A stretch of 64,000 bases of DNA from Pseudochrobactrum asaccharolyticum (GCF_003314995.1 NZ_QNRH01000001.1:921791-985790); one strand, 5' to 3'; numbered from the stretch's first letter, positions 35,881 through 43,506 are shown. Made by a program: numbers and translations. The notes: generated by a model from the letters alone, not told the origin.

Positions 35881-35983
35881 TTGACAATAACCCGACAAAT
35901 GACCTAAAGAATGCGCATTATGAGCAAAGTCGAATCCGCAACCCGTCAGCCGTAAATTTTATCATCTGAAGTAAATTTACGGC
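35881..35983 (+). promoter_or_regulatory. putative promoter, short leader ORF and hairpin upstream of the CmlA-like gene
   Basis: A perfect -35 box TTGACA (35881-35886) has weak -10 candidates near 35904-35910. A 12-codon frame MSKVESATRQP-stop runs 35920-35955. Its stop lies inside the left arm of an 11-bp perfect stem GCCGTAAATTT (35949-35959) paired with 35973-35983. The layout recalls leader-peptide attenuators of chloramphenicol resistance genes, but no ribosome site precedes the leader and the hairpin ends about 90 bp before the gene start. Confidence 0.35.
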
Positions 35984-36073
35984 GTAACATTCAGAACCAT
36001 GCTCCGCCGGATGCTTTAAGCACTGTTGCGGATGATGTTCTGTATGCATGCCACATTCATGTGGATTCAACTC

Positions 36074-37303
36074 ATGTCTTCTTTAAAAAACAGGTCTTTG
36101 CAACCCGCAGAGGGAAATCTGCCGGTGCAATGGCACTTTACACTTGGTGCAGCGCTTTTTCTGATGGCGCCTTTTGATCTTCTGGCCTCCATGGGGATGG
36201 ATATTTATCTGCCCGTGGTTCCGCATATGACAGAAGCCTTGCAAACCAATCCGGCAGTGGTGCAGCTGACCCTCAGCCTCTATATGACTTTACTGGGAAC
36301 CGGTCAGCTCATTTTCGGCCCCCTGTCTGACAAGGTCGGACGCAGACCGGTTCTGCTTGGCGGCGCATTTCTATTCAGCGCGGCATCAGCGGGTCTGGCA
36401 CTCACCGGCTCTGCCAATCTGTTTCTGGTTTTACGGCTGTTACAGGCAGCCGGTGCTGCGGCCATGCTGGTGGCAACCTTTGCCACGGTGCGGGATGTTT
36501 ATGCCGAACGTCCGGAAAGTGCTGTGATCTACAGTTTGTTTGGTTCCATGCTGGCTTTTGTACCGGCATTGGCACCGCTGCTTGGTTCCTTGCTGGATAT
36601 TCAATTCGGCTGGCGCAGTATTTTCTGGCTGCTGGCTGCATGCGGTGCTTTAGCTTGTATTCATGCCGCAATACGCTGGCCTGAAACACGCCCGATCAGG
36701 CATCATGATGGCGAGCCGAAACCATGGAGAAAATTGCAGTCTATTCTGACAAACCGGCCATTCTGGACCTATACCACCGGTTTCAGTACAGCTATGGGCG
36801 CATTCTTCGTCTATTTCTCAACATCACCTCGCCTGCTAATGGATAAGCTCGGCCTGTCTTCCGTTACATTCAGTCTGTGTTTTGCAAGTGTTGCGATTGT
36901 CATGGTGATCTTCGCCCGCTTTGCAGGCAATTACACCAAATGGTGGGGGCTGCGCGGCACTTTAAGGCGTGGTGTCTTGTTGATTATGACTGGTGGTATC
37001 CTGCTGTTCTTTGCAGGCTGGATCGCAGAACTGAACCTCATCGTTTTCATATTGATTATGTGGCTTGTTGCCGCCGGTATTGCACTCACCTGTTCAGTCA
37101 CAGCCAATGGCGCACTCAAAGCCTTTGGCGCTTATGCCGGTATGGCCACAGCAATCTATTATTGCATTGAAAGTCTGGTGGTCAGTATTGGCGGAACCAT
37201 TGCGGTTCTGCTTCTCGGCGGTGATACGGTGCTGCCGTTAGTAGCCTATTGCATAATCTCAGCATTACTCACCTTAGCGCTGACACTAGGACAGAAGGAC
37301 TAG
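36074..37303 (+). CDS. MFS drug efflux transporter, CmlA/FloR-like
   Basis: Inner-membrane 12-helix antiporter of about 409 aa (Bcr/CflA, DHA1 group). I recall the CmlA chloramphenicol exporter as closely similar along the whole length: LMAPFDLLASMGMDIYLP versus CmlA LLSPFDLLASLGMDMYLP, GQLIFGPLSDKVGRRPVLLGG, and LVATFATVRDVYAERPESAV. It probably exports phenicols or a natural analogue by proton antiport. ATG 36074 matches the family N-terminus; the frame is open from 36026. The stop TAG (37301-37303) is the first three bases of a repeat. Specificity is inference. Confidence 0.85.
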   Translation: MSSLKNRSLQPAEGNLPVQWHFTLGAALFLMAPFDLLASMGMDIYLPVVPHMTEALQTNPAVVQLTLSLYMTLLGTGQLIFGPLSDKVGRRPVLLGGAFLFSAASAGLALTGSANLFLVLRLLQAAGAAAMLVATFATVRDVYAERPESAVIYSLFGSMLAFVPALAPLLGSLLDIQFGWRSIFWLLAACGALACIHAAIRWPETRPIRHHDGEPKPWRKLQSILTNRPFWTYTTGFSTAMGAFFVYFSTSPRLLMDKLGLSSVTFSLCFASVAIVMVIFARFAGNYTKWWGLRGTLRRGVLLIMTGGILLFFAGWIAELNLIVFILIMWLVAAGIALTCSVTANGALKAFGAYAGMATAIYYCIESLVVSIGGTIAVLLLGGDTVLPLVAYCIISALLTLALTLGQKD

Positions 37304-37405
37304 AGCATAATTCCTTAAACTTAGATCAGTTTGAAGTGAAATTATGCTCTCATTTTAAAGTGTTAGAGCGACCTTTGTGTGCCAAGTCTGGCACACGGCG
37401 CTCTA
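37301..37405. repeat. Bru-RS/RIME-like repeat, copy D (105 bp)
   Basis: TAGAGCATAATT ... AATTATGCTCT (37301-37350) then TAGAGCG ... CGCTCTA (37364-37405). Same length as copy B at 17546-17650 and its reverse complement in module order. Its first three bases are the stop codon of the CmlA-like gene. Confidence 0.85.
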
Positions 37406-37512
37406 ATATCACGCGGCACCGGTACACAGCAGTTTTACCGGTGTCGCATTGCAGCTGGTGCTGATCCGGCCTAAAGCAGTCCGAACAGACTTATGGCTGA
37501 ATGGTAGCTGCA

Positions 37513-37908
37513 ATGTTTCGCGTTTTTAAAACTTCAATCCTCATTCTCTCACTGCTCGCGCCTGTAGCGGCACAGGCAGAAGCCGATGTGAAGAATGGTG
37601 AGAAGATTTATAAGAAATGCTATTTTTGCCATACGCTGGATCATCCGACCAATCGGATGGGACCGCACCTGGTGGATCTGCAAGGGCGCAAAGCAGGCAC
37701 AATTGAAGGCTTTCGTTACTCTGAAGCCATGCGACAGGCCGGTGAAAACGGCCTGATCTGGAATGATGCAACGCTCAAAGAATTTCTTACGTCCCCGAAA
37801 ACGATGATGCCCGGCACCAGCATGCGGTTCTGGGGGCTTTGGGAAAGCCAGATCGATGATCTGTTGGCCTATATCAAGAGCAAGTCTGAGGCTGTGCCAA
37901 GTGAATAA
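37513..37908 (+). CDS. class I c-type cytochrome
   Basis: Periplasmic mono-haem cytochrome c of about 131 aa with a signal peptide (about residues 1-22, ending AAQA before EAD). Haem is attached at Cys36-x2-Cys39-His40 (CYFCH); the sixth ligand is probably a methionine in TMMPGTSM. MGPHLVDLQGRKAGTIEGFRYSEAM is typical of the cytochrome c2/c550 type. An in-frame ATG lies at 37501. Its last 35 bp overlap the 3' end of the convergent acetyltransferase gene. Confidence 0.88.
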   Translation: MFRVFKTSILILSLLAPVAAQAEADVKNGEKIYKKCYFCHTLDHPTNRMGPHLVDLQGRKAGTIEGFRYSEAMRQAGENGLIWNDATLKEFLTSPKTMMPGTSMRFWGLWESQIDDLLAYIKSKSEAVPSE

Positions 37909-38320
37909 TCGGGAAAGGCTTGCCCTCGCCGTCTGTCTCTGAACGGCCGGTTTGGATAAAACCATATTTCAGATAGAACCCCACGGCTAACGGGTTCTGC
38001 TCATTCACATCAACGTCAAGGCGACCTTTCAGGCTATGTGCATGGTCGAGCAATGCACGGCCAATGCCCTGCCCTTTAACGGCCGGATCAACAAACAGCA
38101 TTTCCACTTTGTTTTCAGACAAGCCGATAAAACCGGTGAGTGCGCCTTGTGCATCTTCTGCAACCCAGACTTCTACGGCAGGCAGATAACTATCCCGCAC
38201 AAGCGGTTCGTAATAATCAATATCGGCAACAGTCAGAAAGTCATGGGTTGCCTCAACGGCGGCGCGCCAAATCTCGGTAAGTCTGTAACGATCCTCTGAA
38301 ACGAGAGGTCTGATATGCAT
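37874..38320 (-). CDS. GNAT acetyltransferase (YjaB-like)
   Basis: A 148-aa acetyl-CoA-dependent transferase. Motif A is clear as VEMLFVDPAVKGQGIGRALLDHA, with the GQGIGRAL pyrophosphate loop; the end VNEQNPLAVGFYLKYGFIQTGRSETD is the B motif. The sequence matches the YjaB-type branch whose substrates are poorly defined. ATG 38320 was chosen because homology begins with MHIRPL; the frame is open to 38368. Overlaps the cytochrome c gene tail-to-tail by 35 bp. Confidence 0.87.
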   Translation of the reverse strand: MHIRPLVSEDRYRLTEIWRAAVEATHDFLTVADIDYYEPLVRDSYLPAVEVWVAEDAQGALTGFIGLSENKVEMLFVDPAVKGQGIGRALLDHAHSLKGRLDVDVNEQNPLAVGFYLKYGFIQTGRSETDGEGKPFPIIHLAQPQTCS

Positions 38321-38516
38321 AAATTTTGTCCGTCTTTTTCGAAACTGCACGGGAATACACGAGGGCATTCAGCCGATTCAAGTTTCCCTGTCATTGCTGC
38401 GATTTTATAAGGTTTTGTCAGGTTTGTATCAATTTTTGCTACAGATTACTGTTTTTTCTATGCCAAATACGTATTTCATGGAATGAGTGTTGCATCTGCA
38501 TCAGGGATTTAATGCC

Positions 38517-39209
38517 ATGTACACACTCATTATCGCCAATAAAAACTACTCCACATGGTCGCTCCGGCCATGGCTCTTGATGACACAGCTCGAAATCCCT
38601 TTTGAAGAAGTTCTGATCCCGTTCGGCAGTCCGGATTGGCATAAAAACCCGTCCCCAACCGGTCAGGTGCCTTGCCTCTCCGACCAGCAAAAAGATGGCA
38701 GCGTTATTGCTGTCTGGGACTCTCTCGCCATCACTGAATATGTAGCGGATGATTATCCGCAGGTCTGGCCGCAGGACAAAAAAGCCAAAGCCTGGGCACG
38801 TTGTGCAACCGCAGAAATGCATTCAGGCTTTCATACATTGCGTAGCATTTGCACCAATAATATCGGTTTGCGCATTGATATCAGTGCAAAGACCGAACCG
38901 GCTCTGCTCAAGGATATCAGCCGCATTGAACAGCTATGGATTGAAGGGCTGGATACGTTCGGCGGGTCGTTTCTGGCCGGTGAGCAATTCAGTGCCGTCG
39001 ATGCCTTTTTTGCACCGATAGCCTTCCGTTTCCAGACCTACGGCATCAAGCTCAGCGACAAAGCAGCAAACTATGCTGATTTCCTGCGCAACCAGCCCGC
39101 CATGCAAAACTGGTATCAGGCAAGCCTTGCAGAAACATGGCGCGACGAACCGCATGAAGCCGATGCCCGCAATGCAGGCCCTTGGATTCAGGATCTCAGA
39201 GCTATTTGA
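38517..39209 (+). CDS. glutathione S-transferase family protein
   Basis: Cytosolic GST of 230 aa. The N-terminal thioredoxin-fold domain has NYSTWSLRPWLLMTQLEIPFEE, with Ser/Thr candidates for glutathione activation, the cis-proline SPTGQVPCL and the glutathione gamma-Glu contact DSLAITEYVAD. The C-terminal all-helical domain includes FLAGEQFSAVDAFFAPIAFRF. It probably conjugates or reduces electrophiles. An in-frame ATG at 38487 looks too early; CAGGGATTT precedes 38517. Confidence 0.88.
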   Translation: MYTLIIANKNYSTWSLRPWLLMTQLEIPFEEVLIPFGSPDWHKNPSPTGQVPCLSDQQKDGSVIAVWDSLAITEYVADDYPQVWPQDKKAKAWARCATAEMHSGFHTLRSICTNNIGLRIDISAKTEPALLKDISRIEQLWIEGLDTFGGSFLAGEQFSAVDAFFAPIAFRFQTYGIKLSDKAANYADFLRNQPAMQNWYQASLAETWRDEPHEADARNAGPWIQDLRAI

Positions 39210-39257
39210 TTTTGTCCCGCATCATGCAGCGATCACGCCGGATTGCTGCATGATCAA

Positions 39258-39581
39258 TCAGAAATCGCCGACGTCGATTGATGCATTAAAGCCTTCAAAA
39301 CGCCAGACCACCTGCGCGATGGATTTATCGTAAGGATTATAATCTGATCGAGCCCGCAAAAAACGCTTCTGCATCAAAACGGCATTTGAAATGAGCGGCA
39401 CATGAAATTGCTGCCAGCCGGTTTCATGGCGATGCGATACAACCCAGCCGTTTAAAACCATATCACCATCCGGCGAGTAGCCGAGCAAATACGGCTCCAC
39501 CATCCAGCGAAGTGATTTATAAATAAAACGAATTTGTCTTCTCTGCCTTATAGCATCACAGAGTATTGGAAATGCCAGCAT
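39258..39581 (-). CDS. WYL domain-like protein without HTH
   Basis: About 107 aa from ATG 39581, which has an excellent GGAGGG site six bases upstream. ILCDAIRQRRQIRFIYKSLRW and VEPYLLGYSPDGDMVLNGW match the first strands of a WYL ligand-binding domain, in which a basic residue set contacts ligand. There is no DNA-binding domain, so it would act as a ligand sensor or partner of another protein rather than a self-standing regulator. Stands alone; function unknown. Confidence 0.6.
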   Translation of the reverse strand: MLAFPILCDAIRQRRQIRFIYKSLRWMVEPYLLGYSPDGDMVLNGWVVSHRHETGWQQFHVPLISNAVLMQKRFLRARSDYNPYDKSIAQVVWRFEGFNASIDVGDF

Positions 39582-39841
39582 GCGGTTCCCTCCCGCTAAT
39601 GCGGACGCAATGGCAGAAATTGAAGTGAAATTCAATATAAACTACAAAAAATCAGACTATAGTTGAATTAAATATTCAATTTAAATATCAGTAATTTAAG
39701 CAATTCAAATGTCTCTATGCTGTCAAAAAGCAAGAAAAACAATTAAACGTGAATAAAAGCAATGAGATTGCAATTCTAATAATGCTCTGTAGACTTTAAA
39801 GAGCAACCAGTGAAACTGGTCTGAACAACAAGGGGCGCATA

Positions 39842-40057
39842 ATGATTTTTAAAATGACAACACTTATTGTGTCGCTGCTGGTAATCGGACTGCCACTTTC
39901 AGTTGTAATAGCAGCCTATGCCGAAAGAAAATATCTGGAAAGCCAGTCCGGTACACAATATGCAGAGATTAAAGCCTTTGGTGTCTGGGTCGTATCACTG
40001 GTTACAATTTTCAGCATCTCATTGTTTTTCATCAATATTATTGCCTCCTACCTTTAA
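39842..40057 (+). CDS. small two-span membrane protein, 71 aa
   Basis: Hydrophobic residues 4-26 (MTTLIVSLLVIGLPLSVVIA region) and about 47-70 (FGVWVVSLVTIFSISLFFIN) predict two transmembrane helices joined by a polar loop AERKYLESQSGTQYAEIKA. AAGGGG lies seven bases before the ATG, supporting real translation. No family recognised. It is transcribed on the plus strand, convergent with the doxX operon. Confidence 0.6.
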   Translation: MIFKMTTLIVSLLVIGLPLSVVIAAYAERKYLESQSGTQYAEIKAFGVWVVSLVTIFSISLFFINIIASYL

Positions 40058-40125
40058 GCAGTCTTTGCAATGCAGATAATCACTCTCCGGCACAGACCAT
40101 GTCCGAAGAGTGATTTGTAACTCGT

Positions 40126-40542
40126 CTACTGAAAAAGCATCCGCTCTCTCTGACGGAAATACACGGCATATACTGCCAATCCGCCAATCACTGATATATG
40201 TTCAAGTGCTACGGTCATATCCTGAAAAGCCTCCTCACCGCTCTTTGCCCAGAACGGGTGTGCAATCGGAATTGTCAGCACTGTAAAAACAGCAAGTGCA
40301 CCTGTAGCGAGCCATACACCTCTGTTACAGATAATCATCAGCGAGGCGCCGATCTGCAGGATCAGTGTTGCTATATTATATGCCCAGCCCGGTTGCAGGC
40401 CGAAGTCATCCATAATGCCAGCGCTGGCCGTAAAGTCGAATAATTTACCCAGACCGCTTGTCCAAAACACCAGTGTCAGCAGTATACGTGCCAAAACATC
40501 GAACCACTGCGCATCCAGTATTCTTGTAATCATAACCGGCAT
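40126..40542 (-). CDS. DoxX family membrane protein
   Basis: Four-helix inner-membrane protein of 138 aa. It opens with ILDAQWFDVLARILLTLVFWTSGLGKLFDF, the DoxX/YphA pattern with conserved Arg, Trp/Ser-Gly and Lys, followed by three more hydrophobic helices. Family members are tied to redox and thiol stress (thiosulfate:quinone oxidoreductase DoxD/DoxX, MRC complex in mycobacteria). AAGGGGTG precedes the ATG and overlaps the end of a 33-codon ORF. Transcribed from a SoxR-type promoter about 250 bp upstream. Confidence 0.85.
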   Translation of the reverse strand: MPVMITRILDAQWFDVLARILLTLVFWTSGLGKLFDFTASAGIMDDFGLQPGWAYNIATLILQIGASLMIICNRGVWLATGALAVFTVLTIPIAHPFWAKSGEEAFQDMTVALEHISVIGGLAVYAVYFRQRERMLFQ

Positions 40543-40546
40543 TTCA

Positions 40547-40648
40547 TCACCCCTTATAGCCTGAGAGGCGCATGATCTTCATGGTGTTGAAATGTGCCGC
40601 GAACAGAGTGGCAGCAGCCGGTTTTATATCAGTTTCATATTTATTCAT
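40547..40648 (-). CDS. 33-aa leader-like peptide coupled to doxX
   Basis: A short frame of 33 codons: MNKYETDIKPAAATLFAAHF then NTMKIMRLSGYKG. GGAGAGCCGAC precedes the ATG with good spacing. The stop is 4 bases ahead of the doxX ATG, and the doxX ribosome site lies within its last codons, so translation is probably coupled. It is not strongly hydrophobic and has no cysteine. It may be a real small protein or a translational enhancer for doxX. Family unknown. Confidence 0.5.
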   Translation of the reverse strand: MNKYETDIKPAAATLFAAHFNTMKIMRLSGYKG

Positions 40649-40795
40649 GTCGGCTCTCCAAAAGCGATAAAACGCAAAGAGATATTTGCGACCACATGCC
40701 ATCACCGGTTTTCACCAATGCGGAAATCATGCGGCACTTGAAAAGAATACCCGCGACAACTGCCAAATTGACAAGTTGTCGCAAGTACCGACATG

Positions 40796-40826
40796 CTTAT
40801 AGAATCTCAAGCTAAGTTGAGGTCAA
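40796..40826 (-). promoter_or_regulatory. SoxR-type promoter of the doxX operon
   Basis: Read on the minus strand: -35 TTGACC (40826-40821), a 19-bp spacer, and -10 TATAAG (40801-40796). The spacer contains the dyad CCTCAA-N6-TTGAGA (box at 40805-40822), matching the known SoxR operator CCTCAA-N6-TTGAGG in all but one base. The over-long spacer is the hallmark of MerR-family activation. A stem GCGACAACT/AGTTGTCGC (40753-40782) lies in the predicted 5' leader. Confidence 0.8.
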
Positions 40827-40857
40827 GCGATAATTATAAAAAACTTTATTCGTCAAT

Positions 40858-41316
40858 TCAGAGGCTCTTCTGTATTAAGCGCTGTGGCCCTGCACCTTCC
40901 TGCGCCAACCGGTCATCCGGATTTCTGAGCGGACAGTCTGCAAGTGAAAGACAACCGCAGCCGATACAAGTAGCAATCTGGTCACGTAATTGCATCAGGC
41001 TGACAATGCGCTCTTCCAGCATATCTTTCCATTTATTGGTAAATTGCCGCCAGTCGCGTGCAGTCGGCACATGATCATGGGGCAAATCTTTCAGTGCATC
41101 ATGAATAATAGCGAGCGAAATCCCTGCCCGCTGCGCAATCCGGATAATCGCAATACGCCGCAACACCGCGCGATGATAACGCCGCTGATTTCCGGCCGTA
41201 CGCCAGCCGGCGATCAGCTCTTTTGTTTCATAAAAATGGATTGTGGAAACCGGAATACCGCTACGGCGGGCAACATCGCCCACCGTCAGCGTATCTTTTA
41301 GTTTGCCGGAACTCAT
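40858..41316 (-). CDS. soxR: redox-sensitive transcriptional activator SoxR
   Basis: MerR-family regulator of 152 aa. The N-terminal winged HTH is TVGDVARRSGIPVSTIHFYE; a dimerisation helix follows. The [2Fe-2S] cluster ligands Cys117, Cys120, Cys122 and Cys128 are present in CIGCGCLSLADC, the exact C-x2-C-x-C-x5-C pattern. Oxidation of the cluster by redox-active compounds turns on target promoters. It ends 32 bp before the SoxR box of the doxX operon, its likely target. A second box overlaps its own promoter. ATG 41316; a GTG two codons earlier is possible. Confidence 0.94.
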   Translation of the reverse strand: MSSGKLKDTLTVGDVARRSGIPVSTIHFYETKELIAGWRTAGNQRRYHRAVLRRIAIIRIAQRAGISLAIIHDALKDLPHDHVPTARDWRQFTNKWKDMLEERIVSLMQLRDQIATCIGCGCLSLADCPLRNPDDRLAQEGAGPQRLIQKSL

Positions 41317-41323
41317 CGTCACA

Positions 41324-41341
41324 CCTCAATTATAGTTGAGG
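41324..41341. promoter_or_regulatory. SoxR box at the soxR promoter
   Basis: CCTCAA-TTATAG-TTGAGG is a perfect 6-N6-6 dyad identical in its arms to the SoxR consensus, 8 bp upstream of the soxR ATG. Being so close to the start codon, it fits negative autoregulation better than activation. Confidence 0.82.
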
Positions 41342-41346
41342 TATAC

Positions 41347-41449
41347 TAGAGCGCATTCCGAAAAGTGCAAAGCGGCTTTCGGATAAAATGCGCGTGAAGA
41401 CAAAGGCTAGAGCGGTTTCAACGATTCAACATTTACTGAAGCCGCTCTA
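41347..41449. repeat. Bru-RS/RIME-like repeat, copy E (103 bp)
   Basis: TAGAGCGCATT ... AATGCGC (41347-41393) is joined to TAGAGCGG ... CCGCTCTA (41408-41449). The central part AAAGTGCAAAGCGGCTTTCGG is similar to the other copies. The left edge abuts the SoxR box region of soxR. Confidence 0.8.
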
Positions 41450-41488
41450 AATCAAAATATTCTGCAAAAACAGGTACTCACGAAAATA

Positions 41489-43240
41489 TCATGCTGAGTA
41501 ACGCTGTTCCCCTGCCATCCAGGTTTCGCTGACTTTGATCTTACCGATATCGGCGACACCGCTGGTCGGATCCTGCTCGAGAATGGCGAAGTCTGCATAT
41601 TTGCCGACTTCGATACTGCCGACAATATCATCCATATGGCAATGCCATGCGGCATCAAGAGTCACAGCACGCAATGCTGCATCCGCTGAGATACATTCAT
41701 CAGAGAAGAAAACGCCACCGCCTTCATTCATAATGCGGCTCACTGCGTCCTGCATATAACGTAATGGCTCAATCGGCGTTACACTCCAGTCGGAATGTAA
41801 GGAAATTCGTAATCCTGCAGCCAGAGCAGAAGCACATGGATCATAATATTTTGCGCGTTCCGGCCCCAGAATGCGATCGCGGAAAGCTTTCCCCCACCAC
41901 CGTACATGGCCGATCAAAAATGATGGTGACAAACCGAGCTGCACCATTTTCTCCATCTGCTCCGGATGGAACACGCTGCAATGCTCAATCCTGTGTCGCA
42001 GATCATTGGTGCCCTCATTTTGCAACACTGCCTGATAGGCCTCAAGCACCGTATCAATAGCCGCATCGCCATTGGCATGCACACCAACCTGCCAACCGCC
42101 TTTATGCGCCCGCTCAATCACTGCTGTGATCTACTCAAGACTGTAATTCAGTGTGCCCCGACTGTTTTTGCCGAGATAATTCTCGCGCTGATAACCGGTT
42201 TCCGCCTGATTGGACCCGTCTGCCCAAGCTTTGATGCCACCAATCCGGAACAGATCATTGCCATAACCGGGTTTAATACCAATTTTGTCCCATTCATCCA
42301 TGAGTGTTGAAATCAGCATACCGCGATAGCGTACCGGCGGATTATCAGCCATGACTGCATCAAGCAGAGCAATATCATTCGTGCCGGACAGCATGCCAAT
42401 ACTGCAATCATGCAGGCTGGTGCAGCCAACCGATGCCGCATGATCAAACATATTACGGATACGCTTCTGAATTTCCTGCGCCGTCGGCTGGGGCATTTTT
42501 GCAATAAACGGCTCTTGCGCCGCGCTCTCTTCCAGCCTGCCGCTGAGCTTACCACTGGCATCGCGTACAAAACGCGCGCCTGACGGGTCCTTGGTTGCCT
42601 CGGTAACGCCGGACAGTTTCATTGCGAAACTATTGGCATAAGCAATATGACCATTGCTCTCGATCATGAAAAACGGATTATTCGGCGCTAACTCATCCAG
42701 TTCTGCCAAAGTCGGCGGACGCGCATCCAGCGTAATACTCGGGTCAAAATTCTTGGCACGAATCCAGTCTCCGGATTTGGCCTTTGCCGCACCTTCCCGC
42801 AACTGCGTCCAAACCTCAGCAAAGCTCGGTGTGGCCATCGGGCTGACATCAATCCAGTCGTCCAGCACCACAAATGTTGAATGCATATGCGGATCAATCA
42901 AGCCCGGTATCAGTGTACGCCCCTGAAGATCAATGATCCGCGTTTGAGCACCGCTCAGCGCCTGCACATCATCTGCTTTGCCAACGCCGATAATCTTATC
43001 GCCACGAATAGCGACAGCCTCTGCACGGGCATTATCCTTATTAACAGTAAAAATTGTGCCGCCCTTGAAAATGATATCAGCGGGGCCTTCAGTTGGTGAG
43101 GCGGCCAATGCAGAACCACCACTTAAGACCGGAGCAGCAAAAACGGATGTCGCGGCCACGCCCATATATTTCAGGAAATTGCGTCGTGAGGCTGCATTTT
43201 TAAGAATGGCTGTGACTGCGGGATTACAGGCTAAACACAT
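41489..43240 (-). pseudogene. Tat-exported YtcJ-like amidohydrolase interrupted by an in-frame TAG
   Basis: A metal-dependent amidohydrolase of about 583 codons. The leader holds a twin-arginine motif SRRNFLKYMG, then a hydrophobic stretch to SALAA, so export by Tat is predicted. Metal ligands appear in LIDPHMHSTF; later parts have VGVHANGDAAID and RIEHCSVFHPEQ. A single amber codon (CTA at 42131-42133 on the plus strand) falls between LNYSLE and ITAVIERAHKGG, and the frame is otherwise intact on both sides. Either a recent nonsense mutation or suppression must explain it. ATG 43240 has AAAAGGGGAT upstream. Confidence 0.85.
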
Positions 43241-43457
43241 CAGATATCCCCTTTTAAGGATGATTGAAGGCCGGGTTATTCCTGAATGCAATGTAAAACT
43301 ATGAGAAGGAAACGCAGCAAAAATGCAGATTTAAAAATCTGAATAGATTCCGTAGGTGAGTTTATAAATTTTGATTCAATATACATAAAAGCATTTTCAG
43401 CGGAACAGCAATATTCATTATACGGTTCATTTTTTATTATAAGAAGATGAAACCTTA

Positions 43458-43490
43458 TATAAGCGGGCAACATATATTCACCCGCTTATA
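43458..43490 (-). terminator. hairpin after the acetylpolyamine amidohydrolase gene
   Basis: Correct orientation is upstream of that gene's stop side: TATAAGCGGG and CCCGCTTATA form a perfect 10-bp stem with a 13-nt loop, 17 bp beyond the stop at 43507 on the minus strand. TAAGGTTTC follows, a weak T-run. Confidence 0.6.
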
Positions 43491-43506
43491 GTAATTCTGA
43501 TAATAG

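Noticed and set aside
41342..41347. TATACT as the -10 of a plus-strand SoxR-driven promoter
   Set aside because: No fitting -35 at 19 bp spacing and no plus-strand gene downstream; only a repeat and the amidohydrolase 3' end follow.
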